Source: Xanthobacteraceae bacterium (GTDB lineage Bacteria; Pseudomonadota; Alphaproteobacteria; Rhizobiales; Xanthobacteraceae). Taken from it: 64,000 bases of DNA. Positions 1-9,177 of this stretch are shown here, piece after piece. The notes beneath the pieces were generated by a model. It did not search any database. It was not told where the DNA came from and was given only the letters and a program-made list of their open reading frames with translations. Numbering within the stretch: the stretch's first letter is position 1; the number at the start of each line of letters is the position of its first letter. Both the position numbers and the translations under genes were made by a program. The stretch spans positions 104,703 to 168,702 of the forward strand of contig JAIESC010000067.1 of assembly GCA_019746355.1 (NCBI GenBank), in the 5' to 3' direction.

Positions 1-374
1 TCGACCGACAGTCTTATGTCGAATGGAGCAGCATTGTGACCTTAGCTCTGCGTCCATGTGAATTTTCGTGTCCGAATTTTCGGGTGGCGCTTCGCAAAAT
101 TGCAACAATCCGGAGCGTCCGCGGATGTGAGCCACATGCATCGCGTGCGTGAGCGCAGGCAACACGATACCTCGCAAAATAGTTCCAGGTTCCGTTTGAA
201 TTTTACCGATATTGTGTCATCAGTCGGACGCAGGAAATCGCCGTGGTCTGTTCAGCGAGCGGGTTTCCGGCCATGATGCCGCCATTCAACATTGTTGCGA
301 GTAGATCTCTCACGCACCCGCGCCGTCATCGACGGCTCCCTCGTGTTCCTGCGTTCGGCAGAAGCGTCTGATTG
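1..374. other. No gene seen upstream of the first glycosyltransferase
   Basis: The first 374 bases hold only short open frames without a ribosome binding site or recognisable protein. They presumably contain the promoter of the glycosyltransferase at 375 and the edge of a gene outside the window. No convincing -35/-10 pair, repeat or hairpin terminator was found. Confidence 0.5.
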
Positions 375-2819
375 ATGGCGAAACGCGCCAAGCCACCGAC
401 AAACAAGACATCGGCCGACAGGTCACCGGCAAAAGCACGAGCGACGCGCCGGTCGCGCAAACGCTCGCCAAGCGGCGGCAAGACCGCGTCTGCTGACGCA
501 ACCTTGCAGTGCGCGCTATTTCGAATCGGAACAGACAGTTTCGCCGGTTACGCCTACGACATGTCGGACCTCGATTGCCGTTTCGCCATCGAGCTGCTGC
601 TCGACGGCGTTCCGGTCAAGCTCGCCCGGGCGGACGGTTTTGTGCAGGAGCTTGCGCGCAAGAAAGTGGGCGACGGTTGTTATGGGTTCACCTTCACGCT
701 GTCGAATTCCACCCTCTGCATGGGCGTCGTCGAAGCACGGCTCGCCAATAGCGGGGTACCGCTGGCTGCGCCGATCGTGCTCAACGCCCCCGTCGCCACC
801 GCCGCAGCATGGCCGGAATTCGGCGAGGTGCACTGGCTCGGCGGGCTTCGCTACAACGGATGGTGTAACGCCGACGGCAACCGCGTCCCCGTCGTAACGG
901 CCATGATCGATGGCGAGACCGTGGCGCGAACCGAGGCCACTTTGTGGTCGCATCAGGGCTCGGGCGCGAGCGCCAGGGCTGTCCGTGGCTTTGATCTGCA
1001 CTTGCCGGACCGATTCGCCGATGGACGCGTGCGCCGCGTGCGTTTCTTCAAGAACAACGAAACCGAGATCGGGCGTGAGCCGCTGGCGCATGTTGCATTT
1101 CCAGACGGCCTCGCGCGCACGCTGGAAGCGCTCGGTGGTGTTGAATCCGAACGATTGCGGGGCGCGCTGTTCGACCGTCTGGTTCCGATGTCCCTGCCAC
1201 TTTCGGATTACCGCCGCTGGAGCGAGCGCTTTCCGATCGAGACCAAGAAACGCACCGCTTCCACCAGCGCCATCGCCGTCGTCCTGGTTGGCGCGGGCTC
1301 CGAGGCGCAATCGCTGCAAAGCATCGAGAGCCAGGGCTATGCGGAATGGCTGGCCGCCGCGATGCCCGATACGGACGAGCCGGTCGGGTTCGACCCGGAG
1401 CTTCTGGCCGCTTTTTTGGAGAACGAAGCAGGCGGGAGTGAAATCATTGTTTTTTCACTCAACGGGACGCGATTCGCAGCGCACTCCCTGCAACGCATCG
1501 CCAACGCTTTCGCCGAATTTGCGGATGCCGATGCGCTTTACTCTGACGTCGAGATCGAGCGCGAGGACGGCACGGTCTGGCCGGTCGCCTTCACCGCATT
1601 CGACTACGAGCGGATGCTCGAGCAAGGCTATTGCGCGCATCTGTTCGCGCTGCGCCGCAGAGTTGTGGAGGCCGCGCTCAAAACGGGAACGTCGACCCTC
1701 TACAGGTTATTCAACTATGCTCTCGACGGTTACGACGGTGTCGCAACCAATGTTGTCCATATCCCCGGCTCCCTCGGCGTGTTGCGCAACGTCCCCGTTG
1801 CCTCCGCCCGATCCGCGCTTGCGGCAGCAACGCGGGAGCATCTGAAGGCGCGCGGCATTGCCGCACGGGTCGCCGAGGGCCGCGGAACCCTGTTCCCTGC
1901 CGTGCGTGTCGCGCGGCCGATACCGCGCGGTTCGACCACCGTCGTCATCCCGGTGCGTGACAAACCCGAGCTTCTGCAGACCTGTCTGAATTCGATCCGC
2001 CATGCCGTCGCGAAAGCGCGGGCGGAGATCATGATCATCGACAACGATTCGTCCGATCCCGCGATGCTCGAATATCTCGAGACGCTGGAAGGAAGGACCG
2101 CGCTGGTGGTGCGGGTCCCCGGCTATTTCAACTTCTCCCGCCTCAACAACATCGCCGCCGAGAAAGCGCAGAGCGACTACCTCTGCCTCCTCAACAACGA
2201 TATCGAGGCGCGTGACGATGCCTGGCTTGGCGAAATGCTGGGGCGTATCGCCGAGCCGGACGTCGGCGCGGTCGGCGCGCTGCTGCTCTGGCCGAGCGGC
2301 GTGGTGCAGCATGGCGGAGTTGCGCTCGGGCCACGGTTTGCCGCCGCGCATGCGTTCAACGAACGACTCGAGACCGATCCCGGCTATGCCGATGCGCTTC
2401 GCGTCGCGCATGAAGGCAGCGCCGTCACCGCCGCCTGCCTGCTCACCAGGCGCAGTGACTACCTCGCGGCCGGCGGCATGGACGAGCTGCGATTTCCGGT
2501 GAACTTCAACGACGTCGACTATTGCCTGAAGCTTCGCGCCGCCGGCAAACGCGTAGTGTTCACGCCGCATGCGCGGCTCATCCACCACGAATCGGCGAGC
2601 CGCGGCACCGACCGCGCGCCGGATCGCGCCGGACGTTTCGAGCGCGAGCTGCGGACGCTACGCGCCCGCTGGGGCGACACGCTGGTCAACGATCCGTACT
2701 ACAGCCCGATGCTGTCGCTCGATGCGGTTCCATTCTCGGGCTTGGCCTGGCCGCCACGGCCGATGACACCGAGAACCAATGGCAAGCCTGTTGCGGTCGA
2801 GACCCCGCCGGGCTTCTAA
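375..2819 (+). CDS. Large protein with C-terminal GT2 glycosyltransferase domain
   Basis: An 814-residue protein. The ATG at 375 is preferred to the TTG just before it. Residues 1-45 are very basic and Lys/Arg-rich. About 45-500 match nothing I can name. From about 518 a family 2 (GT-A fold) glycosyltransferase begins: the VVIPVRDKPELL nucleotide-binding start, IMIIDNDSSD, the LLNNDIEARD segment near 604 that takes the place of the DxD metal site, and the NFNDVDYCLKLR and HESASRG segments near 708-735. No membrane helix is evident. Such C-terminal GT2 domains are common in cytoplasmic enzymes that build surface polysaccharides or modify secreted proteins. It converges on the Sel1 gene 42 bases away, next to a type I secretion operon, so a role in modifying or anchoring an exported product is possible but unproven. 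Confidence 0.8.
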   Translation: MAKRAKPPTNKTSADRSPAKARATRRSRKRSPSGGKTASADATLQCALFRIGTDSFAGYAYDMSDLDCRFAIELLLDGVPVKLARADGFVQELARKKVGDGCYGFTFTLSNSTLCMGVVEARLANSGVPLAAPIVLNAPVATAAAWPEFGEVHWLGGLRYNGWCNADGNRVPVVTAMIDGETVARTEATLWSHQGSGASARAVRGFDLHLPDRFADGRVRRVRFFKNNETEIGREPLAHVAFPDGLARTLEALGGVESERLRGALFDRLVPMSLPLSDYRRWSERFPIETKKRTASTSAIAVVLVGAGSEAQSLQSIESQGYAEWLAAAMPDTDEPVGFDPELLAAFLENEAGGSEIIVFSLNGTRFAAHSLQRIANAFAEFADADALYSDVEIEREDGTVWPVAFTAFDYERMLEQGYCAHLFALRRRVVEAALKTGTSTLYRLFNYALDGYDGVATNVVHIPGSLGVLRNVPVASARSALAAATREHLKARGIAARVAEGRGTLFPAVRVARPIPRGSTTVVIPVRDKPELLQTCLNSIRHAVAKARAEIMIIDNDSSDPAMLEYLETLEGRTALVVRVPGYFNFSRLNNIAAEKAQSDYLCLLNNDIEARDDAWLGEMLGRIAEPDVGAVGALLLWPSGVVQHGGVALGPRFAAAHAFNERLETDPGYADALRVAHEGSAVTAACLLTRRSDYLAAGGMDELRFPVNFNDVDYCLKLRAAGKRVVFTPHARLIHHESASRGTDRAPDRAGRFERELRTLRARWGDTLVNDPYYSPMLSLDAVPFSGLAWPPRPMTPRTNGKPVAVETPPGF

Positions 2820-2861
2820 GCGACCCTCGGCTGGTTTGCGGCTCGCCGTCCCTGATGCTGC

Positions 2862-4874
2862 CTAACCGAGGGCCTGCAGCCGTTTCTCGGCCACCGGGCT
2901 TCCGGCGCGCAGGGCCGCGCGGTACCAGCGCCGCGCCGCTTCGTCATCGCGCGACACGCCGTTGCCGGCACGGCACATGTCGCCGGCGGCGATCTGCGCC
3001 TCCGCCATGCCCTGTGCGGCCGCCTTCTCGAACCAGTAGTAGCCGCGAGCGGGATCAGGCTCGCAGCCTTGACCGCCAGCGAGCATCACCGCGAGATTGT
3101 ACTGGGAGACGCGATGGCCCAGCTCGGCGGCGAGGCCATACCAGATGACGGCCTGGTGAAGATCCTTGGGCACCCCCTGCCCGGTGCAATACATCACCGC
3201 CAATTGAAACTGCGCGGCGGGATGGTCGGCATGTGCGGCGCGTTCGAGCCATGTGGCGGCGTTCCTGGCATCCGCGGGCACGCCGGTGCCGTTGAGATAG
3301 ATCGAGCCGAGGTTGAATTGCGCCTCAGCGCTGCCCGCATCGGCCGCCTTCTTGTACCAGACAACGGCCTCTGCCGGATTTGCCGAGGTGCCCGTGTTGT
3401 GCCTGCCGGAGAACAGATGACCGAGTTGCAGCGCGGCCGGCGTATGACCGGAATTGGCCGCCTCGATCAGCAATTCCGTGGCGCGCAGTGCGACATGCGT
3501 TTCACCCTGGAGATTGAGCATGGCCAGCGTCGTCATCGCTTCCGGATCGCCGGCTTCCGCCGCCGGCAGCAGCCAGTCGGTGGCGCGATCCAAATCGCGC
3601 GGCACGCCTTCACCTGTTGCGTAGAGCCGCCCGAGATGGGTCCGCGCCGTGCTGATGCCGCCAGTAGCAGCAACTTCGTACCAGCGGACCGCCTGTTTGA
3701 CATCCTGCTCGACGCCGGTGCCTTTCGAGTAGAACACGGCGACGTTGTGCGCGGCGGTGGCGTGGCCGTTCTCCGCCGCACGCAAAAACCAGTGCGCCGC
3801 GTCCCGCATGCTCACCGGAACGCCGGTCCCCGTGGCGCTCATTCTGCCGATGATAAACTGCGACGGCACGTCGCCGCGCTCCGCGGCCTCCCGGTACCAG
3901 CTTGCGGCCTGCCGCAAGTCCGGTTCAATGCCGTCGCCCCGCGCATAGAACTCGGCGAGCTTGACGATCGCAGGCAGATAGCCGCGCTTGGCTGCGCGCC
4001 GCAGATAGGTTTCCGCCCGCTCGATATTTTTCTTCACGCCTTCGCCGCTTTGGTAGAGCAGCGCGAGATTGAACAATGCACGCGGCTCGCCCTGCTCCGC
4101 AGCCTGCTTGAACAGCTTGGCTGCGTGCTTTGCGTCGACCGGCCGGCCCTTGCCGGTCTGGTAGATGCTGGCCAGCGCCACCAGCGCCCTGGCATCGTCC
4201 TGCTCCGCGGCCTTGCTGTAATGGTCAGCGCCGCGTTCGAGGTCGACCGGCACGCCGAGGCCCTGGAAGTAGATGTCGCCGAGACCGAATTCGGCGCCGG
4301 CAACGCCTTGCTGGGCGGCCTGTTCATACCAGTGCCGCGCCTCGGCGATGTCCTGGTCGCAGCCGCGGCCCTGACGGTACATTTCGGCCACGACCAGTTG
4401 CGCTTCGGCTTTTCCCGCTTTGGCAGCGCTCAGAATCCAGCGTTGCGCCCGTTCGGCGTCCTTCGGCACCGTGATGCCGAACGGGAACATGGCATTCACC
4501 GCCTGTTCCGCACGATCGCCGACATGATCCTTCGCCGACCGCAGCCACGCCGCAATCGAAGGATGCGCGCCCGCGCCGTAAAGATAGGTCAACCCGAGCT
4601 GGAACTGCGCTTCGACATGGCCTGCTTCCGCAGCGGAATTGTACCAGGCCACCGCATCGGGCGAGCTTCGCAACACGCCTTCGCCACGGGCATAGAGCGC
4701 GCCGATACGGTAGCAGGCATCGGCCGAGCCCTTCTCGCCCGCAAGCTTCCAGAGGCGCAACGCCTCCAGCGGCTGTCCCTTCTCCTGATAGGCGATGCCA
4801 CGCTTCACCAGCGCCCCCGGACCGCCCCGGTCGAGGGTCGGCAGGACCACGCGCGTAAGCAGCGACGAGATCAC
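2862..4874 (-). CDS. Sel1-repeat (TPR-like) protein in the type I secretion operon
   Basis: A 670-residue protein with a GTG start, built almost wholly of about 16 Sel1-like repeats of 36 residues with the pattern AxAQxxLGxxYxxGxGVxxDxxxAxxWYxxAAxxG. The repeats run from about residue 50 to the end, with one disrupted unit near 95-150. There is no signal peptide or membrane segment, so it is probably cytoplasmic or a peripheral scaffold. Sel1 arrays form superhelical protein-binding surfaces. The start lies 5 bases after the adaptor gene's stop, so it is the third gene of the exporter operon. A chaperone or adaptor role for the secreted substrate is an inference from position. Sel1 proteins are not a standard type I secretion component. 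Confidence 0.85.
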   Translation of the reverse strand: MISSLLTRVVLPTLDRGGPGALVKRGIAYQEKGQPLEALRLWKLAGEKGSADACYRIGALYARGEGVLRSSPDAVAWYNSAAEAGHVEAQFQLGLTYLYGAGAHPSIAAWLRSAKDHVGDRAEQAVNAMFPFGITVPKDAERAQRWILSAAKAGKAEAQLVVAEMYRQGRGCDQDIAEARHWYEQAAQQGVAGAEFGLGDIYFQGLGVPVDLERGADHYSKAAEQDDARALVALASIYQTGKGRPVDAKHAAKLFKQAAEQGEPRALFNLALLYQSGEGVKKNIERAETYLRRAAKRGYLPAIVKLAEFYARGDGIEPDLRQAASWYREAAERGDVPSQFIIGRMSATGTGVPVSMRDAAHWFLRAAENGHATAAHNVAVFYSKGTGVEQDVKQAVRWYEVAATGGISTARTHLGRLYATGEGVPRDLDRATDWLLPAAEAGDPEAMTTLAMLNLQGETHVALRATELLIEAANSGHTPAALQLGHLFSGRHNTGTSANPAEAVVWYKKAADAGSAEAQFNLGSIYLNGTGVPADARNAATWLERAAHADHPAAQFQLAVMYCTGQGVPKDLHQAVIWYGLAAELGHRVSQYNLAVMLAGGQGCEPDPARGYYWFEKAAAQGMAEAQIAAGDMCRAGNGVSRDDEAARRWYRAALRAGSPVAEKRLQALG

Positions 4875-4879
4875 GGCGG

Positions 4880-6229
4880 TCAGGGCTCGCGCATCGCTTC
4901 GCTGAAGCCGCGGGCGGCGCCGCGCAGCATGTACATGGCGACCGAACGGCTGCCGACCTTGATGTCGGCGGACATCGTCATGCCGGGAATGAGCCGGAAG
5001 TTCTCGGGTACGTTTCTGAAATTGGTCTGTTCGATCGTGCAGCGAAGCTTGTAATAAGCCTCGACGTCCTTGTTGTTTTCGTCGACGGTGAAGGCGCCTT
5101 CACTGATCCAGCGCACCTTGCCCTCCGCCCAGCCGTGCTCGATGAACTGGAAGGCGTCGACCTTCAGCGTGCACGGATCGCCGACGCGGACGAAGCCGAT
5201 ATCACGCGTGGAGATGCGAGCCTCGCCTTCCAGCGGCGCGTTGAGCGGCATCAACGTGAACAGCACCTCGCCTTCCTTGAGCACCGATCCGACCGACAGC
5301 TTGGATTTGGTCAGGACGATCGCCGCTTCCTGTGCCGTCCAGCGAACCAGATCCTGCTTCCGCGCCGCCTTCTCGAGCTGCGAGCGGGCGGTGTCGAGAC
5401 TATTTCTCGACGTTACGAGGTCCTGGCTGAGCGCGGCATACCACTGCTGGGTAAAAGCCTCGCGGTCGCTCTTTGTCGCGTCCAACTGATGCTGCGCCTC
5501 GATAATGCTGTTCCTCGTGCTCTCCAGGGCGCGCGTCACTTCCAATCGTGAATCCTGCGAGATCAGCATGTTGAGCTGCGAACCCGTACCATTGTCGGCA
5601 AGCATCGTCCGCATGTCCTCGATCTTGAGCGCGATTTTCTCTCGATTAAGATACGTGCCGACGTCCGTCTTCAGTTTGACCAGCGTCGCCTGAAGCTGCC
5701 TGCTTTTCGCGTCGTAGCTGTTGACCTGCTCCTTGTACTGCGCCATGCGCTGCTCGTAATATGCAAGCTGCAGCGCCTGGTACTTCTTCGTCTCGGGATC
5801 GGATGCCTCGGCAAACACCAGCGGCTTGCCGGCCAGCTCCGCCTCGTCGCGCGCGATCTGCGCTTCCAGGCTGGCAATCTGGCTCTTGAACTGCTGCACG
5901 TCGGCCGCGGCAAAGGTGGGATCGAGCGTGGCCAGAATCTGCCCGGCTTCGACCCGATCGCCTTCGCGCACGTCGACGGTCTTGATGATCGACGCATCGA
6001 GCGCCTGATACACATTGACGGCGCGCAGCGGCACGATGGTGCTGCCGGTCTGACTGATCACCACGCGATCCATGGTGGTCACAAACGACACCACCAGCAG
6101 GCTTGCGAGCATGCCGCCGAGCAGGAACACAGTCATGCGCGCCCACACCGGCTCCGGCGCCTCGCGAATGGCGTCGGTCTCGGACTGGAACTGTTTGATG
6201 GCCGCCTGGGCCGATTCGTCAAGAGACAA
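4880..6229 (-). CDS. HlyD-family membrane fusion protein of type I secretion
   Basis: A 449-residue periplasmic adaptor. It has a short cytoplasmic N terminus, one membrane helix at about 31-53 (MTVFLLGGMLASLLVVSFV), a lipoyl-like half domain (the VREGDRVEAGQILATLDP segment near 100), a long coiled-coil hairpin at about 120-300, and a C-terminal beta-barrel ending near GMTMSADIKVG, typical of HlyD/PrtE proteins. It overlaps the end of the exporter ATPase gene by 11 bases, which suggests translational coupling, and should bridge the exporter to the TolC protein encoded at 9178. Length and architecture are normal for the family. Confidence 0.92.
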   Translation of the reverse strand: MSLDESAQAAIKQFQSETDAIREAPEPVWARMTVFLLGGMLASLLVVSFVTTMDRVVISQTGSTIVPLRAVNVYQALDASIIKTVDVREGDRVEAGQILATLDPTFAAADVQQFKSQIASLEAQIARDEAELAGKPLVFAEASDPETKKYQALQLAYYEQRMAQYKEQVNSYDAKSRQLQATLVKLKTDVGTYLNREKIALKIEDMRTMLADNGTGSQLNMLISQDSRLEVTRALESTRNSIIEAQHQLDATKSDREAFTQQWYAALSQDLVTSRNSLDTARSQLEKAARKQDLVRWTAQEAAIVLTKSKLSVGSVLKEGEVLFTLMPLNAPLEGEARISTRDIGFVRVGDPCTLKVDAFQFIEHGWAEGKVRWISEGAFTVDENNKDVEAYYKLRCTIEQTNFRNVPENFRLIPGMTMSADIKVGSRSVAMYMLRGAARGFSEAMREP

Positions 6230-8573
6230 GGGTCGGGTTCCTCACGGGAGGCTTGCGCGGGATGGCTATGGTCAGATGAGCGTTCTGCTCGTTCCAAAGC
6301 CGGCTGTAGATGTCGCAACGGTCGAGCAGCTCCGGATGCCGCCCGAGATCGGCCACCTTGCCGCGCTCAAGCACCAGGATCGAATCCGCCGACACCAGCG
6401 AGCCGAGCCGGTGTGACACCACGATCAGCGTCCGGCCTTGGGCGATCCGCGCAAGGTTCGCATTGATGATCGCTTCGCTTTCCGGATCGAGCGCGCTGGT
6501 CGCCTCGTCGAGGATCAGGATCGGCGGATCGACGATCAGAGCGCGCGCGATCGCGAGCCGTTGCCTCTGGCCGCCTGACAGGTTCGGCGAACCTTCATAG
6601 ATGTAGGTTTCATAGCCGCGCGGCAACCGGTCGATGAATTCCTCGGCCCCGGCGAGTCTTGCCGCGCGCACCACATCGTCGAAGGTCGCGTCGATCTTGG
6701 CGGCCGCGATATTCTCGCGAATCGTTCCGCTGAACAGGAAGTTCTCCTGGAGCACCACGCCGACGCTTCGGCGCAGGTGATCAAGGTCGTATTCGCGCAC
6801 GTCGATGCCGTCAATCTTGATCAGGCCTTCATATTCGGAATGCAGGCGCTGCAGAAGCCGCGTGATGGTGGTCTTGCCGGAACCGCTTCGGCCCATGATG
6901 CCGAGCGTCCGGCCCTGCGGCACTTCGAACGAAACTTTCTCCAACGCCGGCGACGAAGCGCCCTTGTATTTGAAGGTCACGCCCGCGAACTCAACATGGC
7001 CTTTCACGGGGGTCTGCACGCCGTGGTCGCCGCGCCCCTCTTCCGACTGCTGGTTGACGAGCTTGCTGATCAACTCGACGGCAAGCCGCGCTTCGTCGTA
7101 CTGGTTGACGAGCTGGGCGATCTGCACGAGGGGTTGCACCACCCGCCGCGACAGCATCAGGAAGGCAAATAGCGCGCCGACATAGACCGGATCGTTGGTG
7201 GTAACGGCAAAGTACACGCCGAGCGCGAGCGTGCCGCTGATCGCGAGCTGCTCAAACGGCAATACGACAGATTGAATGGTATTGGCCCGCATACCCTCGG
7301 CCAGACGGCGCTTGGCGACCCGCGCGACCTGCACGTCCCACAGGTGCCGCTGCCGCGCATCGAGGGCCAGCGATTTGACGGTACGAATGCCCGTAATGTT
7401 CTGCACAAGAAATCCGCCGCGATACGAGTCGGCATGGTCGGCAGCGCTCGACCTTCGCCGATAGCCCGGCAGCATGAGGACAAGCCACAGTGCGATAACC
7501 GCGCAGCAGGCGAGCACGATCGCAGTCAGCAGCGGACTGAAGAAGAACATGACAGGGATGAACACGATCAGCGTGGTCGAATCCAGCACCGTGCCGAACA
7601 CTTGTCCCCTGAGAAACTGCTGGATCTTCCGCAGGTGATTGATGTCGTGCGTAACCTGGCCGACGGTCGTATGCTCGAAGAAATCGATCGGCAGCTTCAA
7701 GACCTTGTCGAATACATAGGTCGACAGCTTCACATCGATCCGTGTTGTCAGGACAAGGATCAGATAGCGGCGCAGCCAGGCAAACACCGTCTCGAATGCA
7801 AGCAGGATCACGAATCCGATGCACAGAACCGCAAACGTGCCGAGCGCCTTATAGTAGAGTACGAAATCCGTCAGCATGCGCCAGAACAGGATCGGCGACA
7901 GCGCCAGGAACGCCAATATGAAGGCCGCGATGGCAAGGTCGCGCACGATCCAACGTTCGCGAAAGACCAGCGCCCGAATGAGCCCGAAGCCGAACGGCTG
8001 CTCCTCGTCGGCGATGTCGTAGTCGCGCTTGATCAGCACGACCTCGCCGGTCCACACGTCCTCGAACCTGACGCGGTCGATCACCAGAGCCGCATCTTCG
8101 TCGGCGTGGGGATCCTGCAGAACGATGCGCGGTGTTTCCGAATCCTGGTCGATCTGGCGCAGCAGCACCATGCTTCCGCCGTGCTTCAACCGCACTATCG
8201 CCGGCAGCGCTTTGCCAAGATCGGCAAGTCCGTCCCAGTTCAATTGCAGCGGCTTCGCCTTGAGCCCCGCCGACTCGGCGCATTTCACCAGCTCGGCCGT
8301 CGTGACCTCTCGCGCCGGCAAGACGTTCTCGTGAACGAGCTGCTGAACCGACAGATGCACGCCGTGCTGCCGCGCGACGACGACGAGGCATTTCAGTGCG
8401 GAGCATTCGTCGGTATCGTCCGGTTCGAATGCCGGGACGACATTGGTCAGGTTCGCTATCTGTCCGTTGTCTGTTTCGTATCGCATCATGCGCCGAATGA
8501 ACTGCGGGCTTCGCAAATCAGCGCCAATACTCGCCGATGATTGTGGCACTGGCTTGTCGTCGGCCAGGCGCAC
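6219..8573 (-). CDS. Type I secretion ABC exporter with degenerate C39-like domain
   Basis: A 784-residue ABC exporter (HlyB/LapB type), GTG start; ATG codons near 8489 are alternatives. Residues about 35-165 form a C39-peptidase-like domain. A Cys is kept in DECSALKC, but the segment that should carry the catalytic His reads GGSMVLLRQ, so this is probably a non-cleaving substrate-docking domain as in RTX exporters. Transmembrane helices cover about 205-480. The nucleotide-binding domain has Walker A GRSGSGKT near 558, signature LSGGQRQR near 663 and Walker B LILDEATSALD near 681. It is the first gene of the operon with the adaptor and Sel1 protein. The likely cargo is an uncleaved RTX protein such as the one at 44485; this pairing is inferred. 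Confidence 0.9.
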   Translation of the reverse strand: MRLADDKPVPQSSASIGADLRSPQFIRRMMRYETDNGQIANLTNVVPAFEPDDTDECSALKCLVVVARQHGVHLSVQQLVHENVLPAREVTTAELVKCAESAGLKAKPLQLNWDGLADLGKALPAIVRLKHGGSMVLLRQIDQDSETPRIVLQDPHADEDAALVIDRVRFEDVWTGEVVLIKRDYDIADEEQPFGFGLIRALVFRERWIVRDLAIAAFILAFLALSPILFWRMLTDFVLYYKALGTFAVLCIGFVILLAFETVFAWLRRYLILVLTTRIDVKLSTYVFDKVLKLPIDFFEHTTVGQVTHDINHLRKIQQFLRGQVFGTVLDSTTLIVFIPVMFFFSPLLTAIVLACCAVIALWLVLMLPGYRRRSSAADHADSYRGGFLVQNITGIRTVKSLALDARQRHLWDVQVARVAKRRLAEGMRANTIQSVVLPFEQLAISGTLALGVYFAVTTNDPVYVGALFAFLMLSRRVVQPLVQIAQLVNQYDEARLAVELISKLVNQQSEEGRGDHGVQTPVKGHVEFAGVTFKYKGASSPALEKVSFEVPQGRTLGIMGRSGSGKTTITRLLQRLHSEYEGLIKIDGIDVREYDLDHLRRSVGVVLQENFLFSGTIRENIAAAKIDATFDDVVRAARLAGAEEFIDRLPRGYETYIYEGSPNLSGGQRQRLAIARALIVDPPILILDEATSALDPESEAIINANLARIAQGRTLIVVSHRLGSLVSADSILVLERGKVADLGRHPELLDRCDIYSRLWNEQNAHLTIAIPRKPPVRNPTLVS

Positions 8574-9177
8574 GGAACTGCGCCCTCATCAATCAATGCC
8601 GTCCCGACGCCACATCGAAGCGTTGATGAAATTTTCTTTGCAATTTAGTGAGGAGATTCCATTGTCATCCGATCGACCAAAATCGAAAACCAGTTTTCAC
8701 ACGCGCGCGGCCGATCGGTGAGATGCCCCTGGAACTTGCAGCTTTGGCATTCGTCACAAACGGCAGGCGTGCGACTCAGCCGCATAACAAATTGTGGCTG
8801 CCGGCAACGGTCTCCATATACCTGCTTGACGTTGGCGAAGCGTCGGCTTCCATCAGCCACTTGATGTCAGGTTGTCAGGCATCCGCATCCCAGCGCGAGC
8901 TCCTGATCACAGGGCTCGCGCGAAAATCATGAAAGCCGAGGGTGGCCGCTCGATACCGACGCAATCCATCATGTTACCGTGCAGCATCATGTTACCGCGT
9001 TGCTGCGCTGTGTTGCCCAGATGACATAGAAGGGCTCGGAACTTTCTCGCCCACTCCGCGTTCAGTCACCGCACCAATTGGTCCTTTTTTTTTCCATTGG
9101 TGCTATAGGGGCCAGGGGACTATCCACCTGTCAGTTTTGTACCTGTGGCGTTCGAGTAAGCGGGTCTTGTCTGCGTA
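8574..9177. other. 604-base divergent intergenic region between exporter and tolC
   Basis: This gap separates the minus-strand exporter operon from the plus-strand tolC gene and should hold both promoters. No protein is recognisable. It contains a 13-bp direct repeat CATCATGTTACCG at 8967-8979 and 8985-8997 (18-bp period), and a palindrome CCAATTGG at 9074-9081 followed by nine T residues. Confidence 0.45.
9078..9109 (+). promoter_or_regulatory. Possible promoter for the TolC-type gene
   Basis: TTGGTC at 9078 and an extended -10-like TGCTATAGG at 9101-9109 lie about 70 bases upstream of the tolC ATG. The spacing (18-20) and match are only moderate. It is offered as the best-looking sigma-70-like site in the gap, not as a firm call. 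Confidence 0.3.

Noticed and set aside
3069..5054. Long open frame antisense to the Sel1 gene
   Set aside because: It mirrors the GC-rich codon pattern of the Sel1 repeats, has no ribosome binding site and resembles no protein; the minus-strand gene fully explains the stretch.
7272..8540. Open frame of over 400 codons antisense to the ABC exporter
   Set aside because: Low-complexity, Arg/His/Asp/Gln-rich translation typical of a shadow frame; the exporter with all ABC motifs occupies the other strand.
8648..8932. Small protein upstream of tolC
   Set aside because: A weak ribosome-binding-like GAGGAG occurs nearby, but the translation has no recognisable domain and lies in the promoter gap; not strong enough to call.
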